Shown piece after piece: positions 53,601-61,700 of a stretch of 64,000 bases of DNA. Location of the stretch: assembly GCF_036965045.1 (NCBI RefSeq), contig NZ_JBALOV010000013.1, forward strand, positions 1-64,000. Reading direction: 5' to 3'. The notes under the pieces were generated by a model. The model ran no database searches and had not been told where the DNA came from. It worked only from the letters and a program-made list of their open reading frames with translations. The DNA is from Ferdinandcohnia sp036965045. GTDB lineage: Bacteria; Bacillota; Bacilli; Bacillales; Bacillaceae_L. A program made the translations under genes and the position numbers. The stretch's first letter is position 1, and every line of letters begins with the position of its first letter.

Positions 53601-53691
53601 GAAGCATCTTAACAATAGTAACATTGGTGGCGATATCAAAATTACATTACTCAATAATGTCACTTCTATTGAGGAAGCATTCAAAAGGTAA
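50644..53691 (+). CDS. Secreted CBM/beta-propeller/Big2/FIMAH protein (1015 aa)
   Basis: TTG start with AGGAGG at eight bases. Signal peptide ~1-33; one CenC-like module (~35-195, ending GYYDDVRFF); beta-propeller (~200-850) with TISDYGRLGGALTIY and RNIIKNQSIIGLAY; a Big2/Ig-like module (~855-940: TVTVENESMQQGTEQNIDL ... GKNAGTTEIYATV); and a helical C-terminal FIMAH-type module (~945-1015: LSNRLAQADEHYQNGKKDQALKHLEDF), which in Bacillus/Paenibacillus secreted enzymes may mediate surface attachment. Likely cotranscribed with 48561. Confidence 0.87.
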   Translation: MKEKMRLFSIVLLATILVFSTLPYYQQSNSVAAEDNWKELSVENGDFEAKPTSETDTPSWVYWTGGYKTGMSISNKVVSTGNQSLAVNNNGVVGLFSQEIGITEGNQYKLTASLYVEELTGKPGIWLRWLDESGTIISNSAKYFDVSEFNKWQTVDIEATAPTGAKGVKIFIYQSSTSNMKGYYDDVRFFEKESNILDFPIEFGKPINHGPAALAAKSQGVAIGDGELYYATNGSPATFYAADAKTGEKIFSADLPGSDVVWAMVVGADGNVYFAGTYNGILYRYVVKEKRLEQLGKNPSDNWVWQLEASHDGKIYGATYPNAKVFEYDIESAQFKDLGTFYDGQQYARGLGITEDSLYVGMGTTAFLMKMDLATGERTEIKLPITGTPTSISNIWEYGNSVFVAYGTSLVTIDKTTGEEKNTMNWQDEHTFDGLISSPSPYDENFLYYINKNTQQLWTYNMTTHKTEKVEPTVQLPATPAKAMRWIKDESGKDVLAILHHQIEYSIFDPTTNTVKVSYPEVDMQGLLMQSLEIGEDQKIYMGGYQGSFGVFDTAIDQYILQKRDPHQIEGIGFLNGDVFLGTYGGAKIYKYDPNRPFTFSGGKSGENPELVQDIEEDQSRPFTFASGDDKLFVGTISDYGRLGGALTIYNAKTNEWETIRNIIKNQSIIGLAYLDGTVFGGSTISGGLGIDPTEPKAKMFEYDVATGKHEAFDLDVDGLAKPEMIGELSVGPDGNIWGVAWGLDEAGAYNTVIFAMNPDNREIIKSTQLYKGVNRGSQWRPFFIRWDNQGFLYTTAARTLTVIDPKTMKSKQLVTGNVNLMDVDKEGNIYYSSDHNLNQLPVPLENGTVTVENESMQQGTEQNIDLTVTLVNGNTINLAGAQIEWINSNPDVAAIKDGKIAGKNAGTTEIYATVAYNGEEIRTNTLIITVDVTTETLTKQINEFEKAETMPHSVAQQLSNRLAQADEHYQNGKKDQALKHLEDFRKHLNNSNIGGDIKITLLNNVTSIEEAFKR

Positions 53692-53696
53692 ATATG

Positions 53697-53736
53697 AAAA
53701 AATGGTCCTCTGCGTGAGCAGAAGACCATTTTTTGT
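53697..53736. terminator. Bidirectional terminator between convergent propeller genes
   Basis: AAAAAATGGTCcTCTGC pairs with GCAGAaGACCATTTTTT around GTGA. Confidence 0.88.
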
Positions 53737-53756
53737 TAGTCACATTATAATGATTA

Positions 53757-56700
53757 CTATTGCTTACCATGCTTGTCGGGTTTTCCTGATTTCGGTTTTC
53801 CTGGGTTCGGCTTTCCTGGTTTATGAGGTTTACCCGGTTTTTCGGGTTTTTCTGGTTTATCAGGTTTTCCTGGCTTACCCGGGTCTTCAGGTTCGGATGG
53901 TTCATCCGTCCAAACGATTGTATACGTTAGAGTTGATTTTCCATCTTTACCGGTAACTGTAATTTCTGCTTTATCAGTTAAATGAACGATTTCTACAGCT
54001 GCCACCTCTTGAGTAGCATCTGCCTCAATATTTTCAGTTTGTTCACCATTTAACGTATAAATAATAGAACCAGGTTGGAAACCTTTAAGCTCTTCCCCGT
54101 CAATTGTGATGGATCTTAAGGTTGCATCTGTTTCAGGTACAGCAATTTTATGAAGCTCACTACCTACAGCATAATAGATGCTTCCATCAACTCCAACTGT
54201 CATACTGTTCATAAAATCCTCGACAAGAACTTTATAATCTAACGTTTCAGGGTCAATTGCTATCAGTTTACGAGATAAAGTTGTATATAGCATGCCATCT
54301 GGCCCCCACACGAGCTGGTAAGGGAACCATTTGCTGCTATTATATAAACTTGGTCGAATCATCCTGCTATCCACAACCTCATAGGTTTCAGGATCCATTT
54401 TAAAAATAGTTCCTTCAATAGCACCCCATAAGTATCCATCTGGCCCGATTGATAAATCACCAATCATGCGAGGTGTAACATCAATTCCGGGAATTTCTGG
54501 TGTGAATTCTGCAATTTTCACACCTTTTTCAACATCCCATACAAAAATTTTAGCTTCAGTCGCTTTCGGGTCGATACCTAATCCACCCCATACAGAAGTA
54601 CCACCAAATAATTTTCCATCATGATAAGCTAAACTAATAATACTTTGGTCCTGAACAACATTACGTTGTTGGAACCATTCACCTGTGTTCTCGTCATAGA
54701 TAGCTAGTGCCCCACCTAATACGCCATAATCAGGAATTGTACCAACAAATAGCTTATTATCCCCTGACGTAATTGCAAATGGACGATCTTGCTCATCTTC
54801 AATATCATATTCAAGCTGTGGATTGCTATTTAAGTCAACAGGCTGATTTGGGTCATAACTGTACATAATAGCACCCACGTATGTGCCAAAATATACTTTG
54901 TCATTCAAGAATCCAATCCCCTCTGGTTGAGCAAAGGAAGAAATATTTACTTCAATTTCATCCGTGAAAGGATTATACACACTCATACCACGCTGATAGC
55001 CGCCCATATATAGTTTTCCATTTGGGCCCGTTTCGAGTGACTGAATTGCTACAGCTGTTGCAGCAAGGTCTAAAGCGACAAAATTCAGTTCATTTGTTTT
55101 TGGATTGAATAACATATATTCACCATATTGTGTAACAAACGCCAAAACTATCTCCCCTGTAGATAACGTAATCCAAGCCATATCCTTTACCCGAGGAGTA
55201 TCTGGAAGAATTGGAAGGTCTTCGATTAAAGTTTCTACATTTGTATTCAAGTCATATTTGTATAATTGTGTTCCATTTTTATAATAAATCATGTTAGGTT
55301 GTGTTGGGTCAGGTTCGGAAATCATATTACTAAATCCGAAAGAACCTTCAACTTCCATTGTTTCTGGGTTAACAACAATCATATTAACGGTTGAAACAGC
55401 CACAAGAAGCTTCCCATTCACAACCCAAACATCCTGGATGAATCCATTCTCACCCGAATGTCCTTCTAGAATAAGCTCCTCTTTTTCACCCGTATGTCGA
55501 TTGATCTTATACAGATGCTTTATTGTACCAGTTCCAACATAAATATAATCCCCATCCACAGCTAGTCCACGTGCATAATCCTGGTCTGTTACACTACCAA
55601 AATTTTTAAATTCACCTGTATTTATGTCATATTCAAATACACCTGCACCAGGATAAGTAGCACCATAAATCTTCCCATCCTCTGTTGCTTCTAAATCCCA
55701 TACCCAAGCTGCAGAAGGATTAGCTCCGAGGTCTTGGACTTCTTTTAATTCTGGTACATATCGGTATAATTTACCGTCAGAAGTACTAGCGAAGTATACA
55801 TTTTTATCTGGGCCAATTGTAATTGCCCATACAGCTTCTGTGTTCTCAATCACTTTGGAAAACTTGAGCTCACCAGTTTCAGCATCTAGGACGGAAAACG
55901 TACCTGGGGCACCGTTAGAATGGTAGTATACTTCATTTTCACCAAGGCTATTTTCCTGAATTGTACCTGCTTGTCCTAGTTGAACATTAACCATTTCTCC
56001 TAGATTAATAGATGCTGCATATTCACGGTCAAATTGAGAATCATCTGTAACTTTCTCAAAGGTAACATCGTCAAAATAAACCTCGGTAAAACTAATCCCA
56101 CCAGAATAGAATGCGAGTCTTGCGTAAGCTGCATTATCTGGAGCAACACTAAATACTTTTAAATCAGTCCATTCATTTTTCGGAAGGTTTCCATTCAGTT
56201 CCCGATGTTGAGTGATGCTGTTGTTATTTGCATCAAAATAACGAATTTCCGTTACTACGTTATGGGTCTGACTTATAACATTTGAATAAACAGTTAGTAA
56301 ATAAGATGCCCCGGCATCAACTGCTATTTTATCACTCAAAATGCTCACACCTGCTTTATCAGTTGTATCATGTAAATGGACACTTTGTGTTCCAGTACGA
56401 GCTCTATCGGTTGTTACTTGAATACCAGGACCTTCAAATTCTGATGTCCAACCAGGGATTTCTCCATCAACGACTGCAACTTCAAAGCTAGGATTAATTA
56501 CTTCTGTATGGATATCGTCAACTGGAGGTTCTTCACTAGAAGTACCTACAAGCATTACGTCATCAAAATATGCTTCTGTAAGAGAGGGATGACCAGAATT
56601 AAAACGAAGCTCGACCTGTGATGCTCCTTCTGGTACATCAAAAGGAACTTGAATTTCGGTCCACTTTTCTGTTCCTAAAACAGCTGCACTAAAATTAATA

Positions 56701-57620
56701 AAACTAGCATTTCCGACCCTTTGTCCTTCATCATTGAAAAAATGAACTTCATATCCTATGCTATGAGATTGGCTAACAACATTCACAAATGCTTTTGCAA
56801 GATAAGATCCACCTGTTGTAACAGGAATCTTATCACTTGTTACCTGCAAGTTCCCACCTGGATTATTGTTATTCTCATCTTTAAAATATAGACTTTTCAT
56901 TCCTGTACGTGCTTTCTCGCCAGTAAATTCGATACTCGTGGATGGGTTATTGGTTACACTGCTCCATCCTGGATGCTTCACTTCATCTTCAAACGATGCG
57001 TTTAATGGAATCGTTTCAGTAGCATCAGAATCCTTCACAATTTTAACATCATCAAAGTATGCATCTGTGTTTGATGGATGTCCTGAATTGAATCGAAGTT
57101 CAACTTGTATTGCACCATCTGGAACAGTGAAAGGCACCTTGATTTCAGTCCATTGATTCGATCCTAAGGCTGCTGATTGAAAATTAATGAAGGCGGCACT
57201 ACCTACCTTTTGATTTTCAGCATTAAAAAAGTGAACCTCATAACCAATGCTATGTGATTGGTTTACAACATTTACAAATGCCTTTGCAGTATATGCCTCT
57301 CCAGATGTGACGGTTATCTTCTCGCTTGTCACTTGCAAATTCCCGCCTGGATTATTCGAATTCGAATCTTTAAAATGTAGGCTGTATGTACCTGTTTTCG
57401 CACGTTCATCACTAACACTGATACTCGTTAATTGATTATTCGTAACAAGGCTCCACCCGGGGATCACAACTTCTTCAAAACCTCCGTTTACTACAACGTA
57501 TGGTTCTGTTTCTGCGGAAGCCTTGAGCGTTCCAGTACTAGAATAAGGAGCGATTAAACCAAATAAAAGAGTTAAACAAAATGTAAGCAATATCGACTTT
57601 TTTAAATTTCGATTACCCAA
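53757..57620 (-). CDS. Secreted triple-CBM/beta-propeller protein with Lys/Pro/Gly tail (1287 aa)
   Basis: TTG 57620 is chosen because GGGAGG lies 8 bases upstream and the protein then begins with a clean signal peptide (NRNLKKSILLTFCLTLLFG). Three CenC-like modules follow (~40-200, ~205-365, ~375-530; each ending AYFDDVK/VYFDDVT), the first two highly similar (LRFNSGHPS repeated). The propeller (~535-1165) has TIPDYGVLGGALAIY and RNVVQDQSIISLAY. Then a cadherin-like beta-sandwich (~1170-1245: ITIDGEELKGFQPGSIIYTL) and a GKP/EKP repeat tail of ~45 residues, strongly basic, likely for binding anionic wall polymers. No LPXTG. Confidence 0.86.
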   Translation of the reverse strand: MGNRNLKKSILLTFCLTLLFGLIAPYSSTGTLKASAETEPYVVVNGGFEEVVIPGWSLVTNNQLTSISVSDERAKTGTYSLHFKDSNSNNPGGNLQVTSEKITVTSGEAYTAKAFVNVVNQSHSIGYEVHFFNAENQKVGSAAFINFQSAALGSNQWTEIKVPFTVPDGAIQVELRFNSGHPSNTDAYFDDVKIVKDSDATETIPLNASFEDEVKHPGWSSVTNNPSTSIEFTGEKARTGMKSLYFKDENNNNPGGNLQVTSDKIPVTTGGSYLAKAFVNVVSQSHSIGYEVHFFNDEGQRVGNASFINFSAAVLGTEKWTEIQVPFDVPEGASQVELRFNSGHPSLTEAYFDDVMLVGTSSEEPPVDDIHTEVINPSFEVAVVDGEIPGWTSEFEGPGIQVTTDRARTGTQSVHLHDTTDKAGVSILSDKIAVDAGASYLLTVYSNVISQTHNVVTEIRYFDANNNSITQHRELNGNLPKNEWTDLKVFSVAPDNAAYARLAFYSGGISFTEVYFDDVTFEKVTDDSQFDREYAASINLGEMVNVQLGQAGTIQENSLGENEVYYHSNGAPGTFSVLDAETGELKFSKVIENTEAVWAITIGPDKNVYFASTSDGKLYRYVPELKEVQDLGANPSAAWVWDLEATEDGKIYGATYPGAGVFEYDINTGEFKNFGSVTDQDYARGLAVDGDYIYVGTGTIKHLYKINRHTGEKEELILEGHSGENGFIQDVWVVNGKLLVAVSTVNMIVVNPETMEVEGSFGFSNMISEPDPTQPNMIYYKNGTQLYKYDLNTNVETLIEDLPILPDTPRVKDMAWITLSTGEIVLAFVTQYGEYMLFNPKTNELNFVALDLAATAVAIQSLETGPNGKLYMGGYQRGMSVYNPFTDEIEVNISSFAQPEGIGFLNDKVYFGTYVGAIMYSYDPNQPVDLNSNPQLEYDIEDEQDRPFAITSGDNKLFVGTIPDYGVLGGALAIYDENTGEWFQQRNVVQDQSIISLAYHDGKLFGGTSVWGGLGIDPKATEAKIFVWDVEKGVKIAEFTPEIPGIDVTPRMIGDLSIGPDGYLWGAIEGTIFKMDPETYEVVDSRMIRPSLYNSSKWFPYQLVWGPDGMLYTTLSRKLIAIDPETLDYKVLVEDFMNSMTVGVDGSIYYAVGSELHKIAVPETDATLRSITIDGEELKGFQPGSIIYTLNGEQTENIEADATQEVAAVEIVHLTDKAEITVTGKDGKSTLTYTIVWTDEPSEPEDPGKPGKPDKPEKPEKPGKPHKPGKPNPGKPKSGKPDKHGKQ

Positions 57621-57683
57621 CCAACAAACCTCCCTTAAGTTTGTATTATATAAAATCGTTAGTAAGCCTCCCTTCACTTGACC

Positions 57684-57698
57684 AGGAAACGTTTACAT
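57684..57698. promoter_or_regulatory. Candidate cre site upstream of the triple-CBM propeller gene
   Basis: AGGAAACGTTTACAT (reverse ATGTAAACGTTTCCT) fits the CcpA operator core TGWAANCGNT with two mismatches at the end. It lies between the putative promoter and the start codon, a position suited to catabolite repression. Confidence 0.45.
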
Positions 57699-57726
57699 CT
57701 TTTTTTGAAAACCCTTCCTTATTTTG

Positions 57727-57754
57727 ATTCTACTTAACTATTTCCCTCTTACAA
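57727..57754 (-). promoter_or_regulatory. Putative promoter of the triple-CBM propeller gene
   Basis: On the minus strand -35 TTGTAA (57749-57754), 16 bp, -10 TAGAAT (57727-57732). Confidence 0.5.
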
Positions 57755-57772
57755 ATAGGACTTTTTTCCGAT

Positions 57773-57796
57773 ACTCTGTCTTAAATTGGACTTTAA
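57773..57796 (-). promoter_or_regulatory. Diverged AGAC-box upstream of the triple-CBM propeller gene (site 7)
   Basis: Gene-direction TTAAAGTC, then AGAC 11 bp after AGTC. Half-site spacing fits, but the box is about 25 bp upstream of the best -35 instead of touching it, so assignment is weak. Confidence 0.35.
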
Positions 57797-57895
57797 GTGG
57801 GACAGGAAGAAAGTGATAGGGTAGAAAATTCAATTAGTAGCAAAAAGTTCAAATTTCTAATTGAATTATTAGTTTAAATTGCCTCTTCCTCAATT

Positions 57896-57935
57896 GAAAA
57901 AAGGTTTCCTGCGTGTAAGCAGAAAACCCTTTTGT
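57896..57935 (-). terminator. Terminator after the zinc-ribbon gene
   Basis: On the minus strand GGGTTT-CTGC pairs with GCAG-AAACC around TTACAC, followed by TTTTTTC. Confidence 0.75.
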
Positions 57936-57973
57936 TATAATGTATTAAGTAACGTCGATTAGTCCCTAATCGA

Positions 57974-58183
57974 TTAACGTGACGCCCTTGGAGGTTGACA
58001 CACATCACATTTACGTTGGTGATTATTTTTGAATTTCGTAAATGTTTTTTCAAAATTACTTCCACACGCGCATTTAAATAGCAACTTTTGAGAAAAACCA
58101 TGAAATTCCGTCGAAAGCAATTTGCTATCGGAATTGTTTTCAACAAATTCAATAATTTTTCCAATTGTCCATCGTTTATTCAT
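57974..58183 (-). CDS. Small zinc-ribbon-like protein
   Basis: A 69-aa protein (MNKRWTIGKIIEFVEN...). A CxC-x20-CxxC arrangement (LLFKCACGSNFEKTF ... RKCDVCQPP) near the C-terminus looks like a treble-clef or zinc-ribbon of the kind found at the N-termini of phage-type endonuclease-associated proteins (DUF723-like). The ATG at 58183 has GGAGGAAC upstream; a nearer ATG in another frame stops after three codons. Intact small gene or a remnant of a larger mobile endonuclease; no partner is adjacent. Confidence 0.6.
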   Translation of the reverse strand: MNKRWTIGKIIEFVENNSDSKLLSTEFHGFSQKLLFKCACGSNFEKTFTKFKNNHQRKCDVCQPPRASR

Positions 58184-58242
58184 TCATTGTTCCTCCACAT
58201 TTTTTCAGTCGCAGACTCTTATTTAAAAACGAATGGCTTTAT

Positions 58243-58620
58243 TTACTCCTTATTAAACCAAAGTTCATCTTTGTTATCAACATCGCCGTTATAGTTAATC
58301 AGTATTTCGTCTCCTGCTTTTATGTCCGTGTATGCATAGAAGTCAAATGTATGATTTTTGAAGTTAATTTCATAAATGCAGTTCGGTTCATAGGAATGGT
58401 TAAATAACATTCCATAGCCAAGAAGGATTGCCGTATGATTAATCCCATACTCGAATGCATAATCAGCGAGTAAAGTTTTCTCAATGTACTGATGCTGGTC
58501 GTTCGGATATGAAATCACAGGTGCCTCATGGATTAGCTGACCTTTTTTAATATCAACTTTAGCAAATACCCCTCTATTAAATTCGCCATCACTTAGTGAA
58601 GATGTTTTTATCTCAATCAT
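58243..58620 (-). CDS. SET-domain protein
   Basis: A 125-aa compact SET domain without flanking modules. Motifs: GRGVFA-like FNRGVFAKVDIKKGQLIHEAP at the N-terminus, LFNHSYEPNCIYEI (the NHS...PNC pseudoknot segment) near residue 70, and IKAGDEILINYNGD (the GEEL-Y element with the catalytic Tyr) near residue 105. SET proteins transfer methyl groups from SAM to protein lysines; bacterial stand-alone ones are of unknown target. ATG 58620 with AAGGTAAACAAC upstream. Probably monocistronic. Confidence 0.87.
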   Translation of the reverse strand: MIEIKTSSLSDGEFNRGVFAKVDIKKGQLIHEAPVISYPNDQHQYIEKTLLADYAFEYGINHTAILLGYGMLFNHSYEPNCIYEINFKNHTFDFYAYTDIKAGDEILINYNGDVDNKDELWFNKE

Positions 58621-58711
58621 GTTGTTTACCTTCCAAACTTTTAGATTTGCCTTCTAACTGTAACATTAATTCACCAAAATAAAAACATAATTAGCATGGA
58701 AATCTCTTGAA

Positions 58712-58742
58712 TATAAAAAGAGGCTGCGAAAATGCAACCCCA
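58712..58742 (-). terminator. Terminator after the NAGPA fusion gene
   Basis: On the minus strand GGTTGC pairs with GCAGCC (one G-U) around ATTTTC, followed by TCTTTTTATA. Confidence 0.6.
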
Positions 58743-58773
58743 TCCTGTTTATATATTTTGGATATATCCCACT

Positions 58774-61700
58774 TTATTCAATACTAAAAATTTGTTCTTT
58801 TGTCATTCCATTTGCTTCAACCTTAAGGAATATTTCTCCAGCAGTTAGAGCTTTTAAATTACCTGTTTCATAATTGAAAAGCGCCGTATATTTACCAGAG
58901 GCTTCCGCTCGTGCTAGCTCTTCTCCACTACCGATAAAGATATTTTCACTACCTTGCCATTGAACGGTTGCAGGATAGCGAAGCGGGAAGTTAAGATTGT
59001 CTTTTTGATGACCTGTTGCCTCAACTTTAACAGTTTCTCCGGCCTTTATTCTTGCTGGTGCTTGAAGGGTAATATCTAACAATAAAGGATTCACTTCTGC
59101 TTGAATCCAATCTGTACCTGAAACAGTGCTTTGTCCGTTTGCATTAGCAGGTACTGGAGTTGGATCTACACCAAACATAGTCCATTCGTAAAAACCACCT
59201 GCGTCAGCAGAACCGTATGGTGCTTTTCCAGATGGACCAACCACCATGTACGGAACACCCTCGACACGTTCAACACTAACCGTATGGGCATGTCCACCGA
59301 TAAATAGAGCCCCTTTTCCTCCTGAACTCTGACGGAATTCCGTTAAGAATTGTTCAAGAAGATTAGATTCCTTGCGGTCACTAAGTTGACTATTTTTAGT
59401 TGGTAGCGGATCACGAGTTGGGTGATGGGCCATAACAACTATGTTCTTCACGCTTGGATCCGTTGCAGCTTCAGTTAAAGTTTTTTTAAGATCAAGTAGC
59501 TGTTGGAAATCACTTGTCCTTAAACTTCCAGCTGATGAATCTAATAAAATAAATCTTGTCCCTTTATGGTCAAACGTATATCGATTATTTTCATAGACTT
59601 CTAGGAAGTTATCTAATGTACCTGGTCCCATGATTTCATGGTTTCCTGGAATATAATAAATTGGTAGTTTATCTCCTACTTCCTCCTGCAAAATTTGCTC
59701 AGCGAGTTCAAAGTCCTCCTCCCAGGCTGTATCAACTAGATCCCCGTTGATGACAAGGAAATCTGGATTGGCAGCGACAATTTGTCTTAGTGATTCTCTG
59801 GCCATTTGTACTTGTGAACTATTTGGCGACTTTGCAACAAATTGGCTATCTGCAAGTACTGCAAACGTCCAACGCCCTTTATCAATCACTCCATTTTGGA
59901 TAATGAGTGGGTCTGGAACTTTCGTTTGTTCAGGAACATCAATTGAGGTTGGAACTTTCGCTGTCACATCATCGAATACCAGTTGCCCGCTATATTGTTT
60001 GTTTTTGTTGGTTTCCACTGGATAGATTCTCCAGAGCTTCACAGGATATCGCACCCCTTCAGGTACTGTTGCTTCGACATACTTCCAACCATCCCAGTCC
60101 ACTTTATCCGCAAGTGTTAATGTATATCTTGTATTTCCTGCATCTTCTATTACGGTACGAAGCCATGCACCATTTCCATCACCTTTTACCCAAAGGCCAA
60201 TTTTCTGTAAGTCACCAGGTAACTCAATTGTTGGTGATGCTTGTAAATATGCAGCACGGGTAGCCGTTGATGTGGAAAAGTCATATGAGAGCTCGATCCC
60301 TTTTCCATTCCTTCCATTGACATGACTCATGCTAGCTCCGACCTCATTTGGATATTTTGTAAATGACCAACCATAAATATTTTCAAAATCATCGACGTTT
60401 TCCGATGCAAGTCCAATGGTAACCGGAAGATATGTAACCTTGTCGTCTACTGTTATCGTGATTAATGCTGATTCCCCATCTTTTTTAGGTACCACTGTAT
60501 AGCTTCCATCGACATTTTCCATGATGGAAATAACCGTTTCATTATAGTCTAAGCTCACATCTCTAGCTTCGATTGGTGCGCTGTATCCGTCTTTGTCATA
60601 GCCGTTAACAGAAAAACTAGATTGTTTTCCTAATTCTAAACTAAGACGTGCGTCCGATGCTTCAATTCGATCTAATTTACCAAGAACGGTAATCTCCATT
60701 GAACCTTTGGAAGATTTCACTTGAGCCTGTGCAATTGCATTTCCAGATTTTTTCGCTCGAAATATTCCATCATCCTCAAAATTTCCAACATCTGCAGGAA
60801 GTGCCTTCCATTGTATTTCCCCAACTGAAACCGGAGAATAATTTTCATCGTGACCTAAACCAATGAATGTTCTTGTTAATCCTGGGAATACTCGTTTGCT
60901 CTTGTCTGAGTCAAATATCGTATCAACTTCAAAGCTCGTTAATTCTCCACTTCCAGACTTGGCAAAGATTCCTATTCCATTTGGTACAGAGCGTTCAATG
61001 CCATCTGACGGCTGGTTCACAACCTTTACATCTTCTGTACCCGTTTTTCGAGCAACCATGGTTGTGGAACCTCCACCATCAAGGTTTAAGGCATAATGCG
61101 CACCGTATTCCTTCATCAAATCTGCTAATTCTTTAAAGGTCATCCCACGACTATCTGTTTGACGTCCATCAATTGCTGCTAGAATCATGGTTTTTCGATC
61201 TTCTGAAAATCCAACAGCCGTACGAGGTGCAGATGTCGTATCGTCTAAGTTTGAAATAACCTCCCCATTTTCAACTAGTTTAATATTGCCCCCTACAGCA
61301 AAGGAAACATCAATGTCAGTCTTTGGAGCATATTCCACTGTTACTTCATCTCCAACCGCTAAATCCTTTAACAACTCTGCACCCTTTTCTCGTCCAATAA
61401 GAACAAAAGCATTTTCGGCAAGTACACCGCTCCCAGCTCCTTCAGTTACAGAGGTAACCTTGCCATCAACTACCATTACCTCATACACTGGGCTACCTGA
61501 TTGAGAACGCTCAGCACTTCCCCAAACAGATGTGTATAGGCCGATACCATCCTTCGAAATTCCGTATTGATTAAGGGCATCAAGTGTAACTTCACCGTTA
61601 GGTAGTTTTACCTTTCCATCTAAGAGAATTGTTGAAATATAGCCTAGTCCATTTTTACCTACGCTAGCAGTTAATGTGTGGCTACCTTGAGGACCCTTTA

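Noticed and set aside
53760..53900. Short repeats in the GKP-coding region considered as a CRISPR-like array
   Set aside because: Units are 6-15 bp, in frame, without spacers, and encode a Lys/Pro/Gly tail.
53543..53956. A 137-aa plus-strand frame across the end of the 1015-aa gene and the terminator
   Set aside because: It lies over a strong terminator and is antisense to the GKP-repeat region; no RBS; amino acid pattern is an artefact of the repeats.
57974..58620. Zinc-ribbon and SET genes as a toxin-antitoxin pair
   Set aside because: The genes are separated by 60 bp with separate RBS, the SET motifs are those of a methyltransferase, and no toxin fold is recognisable.
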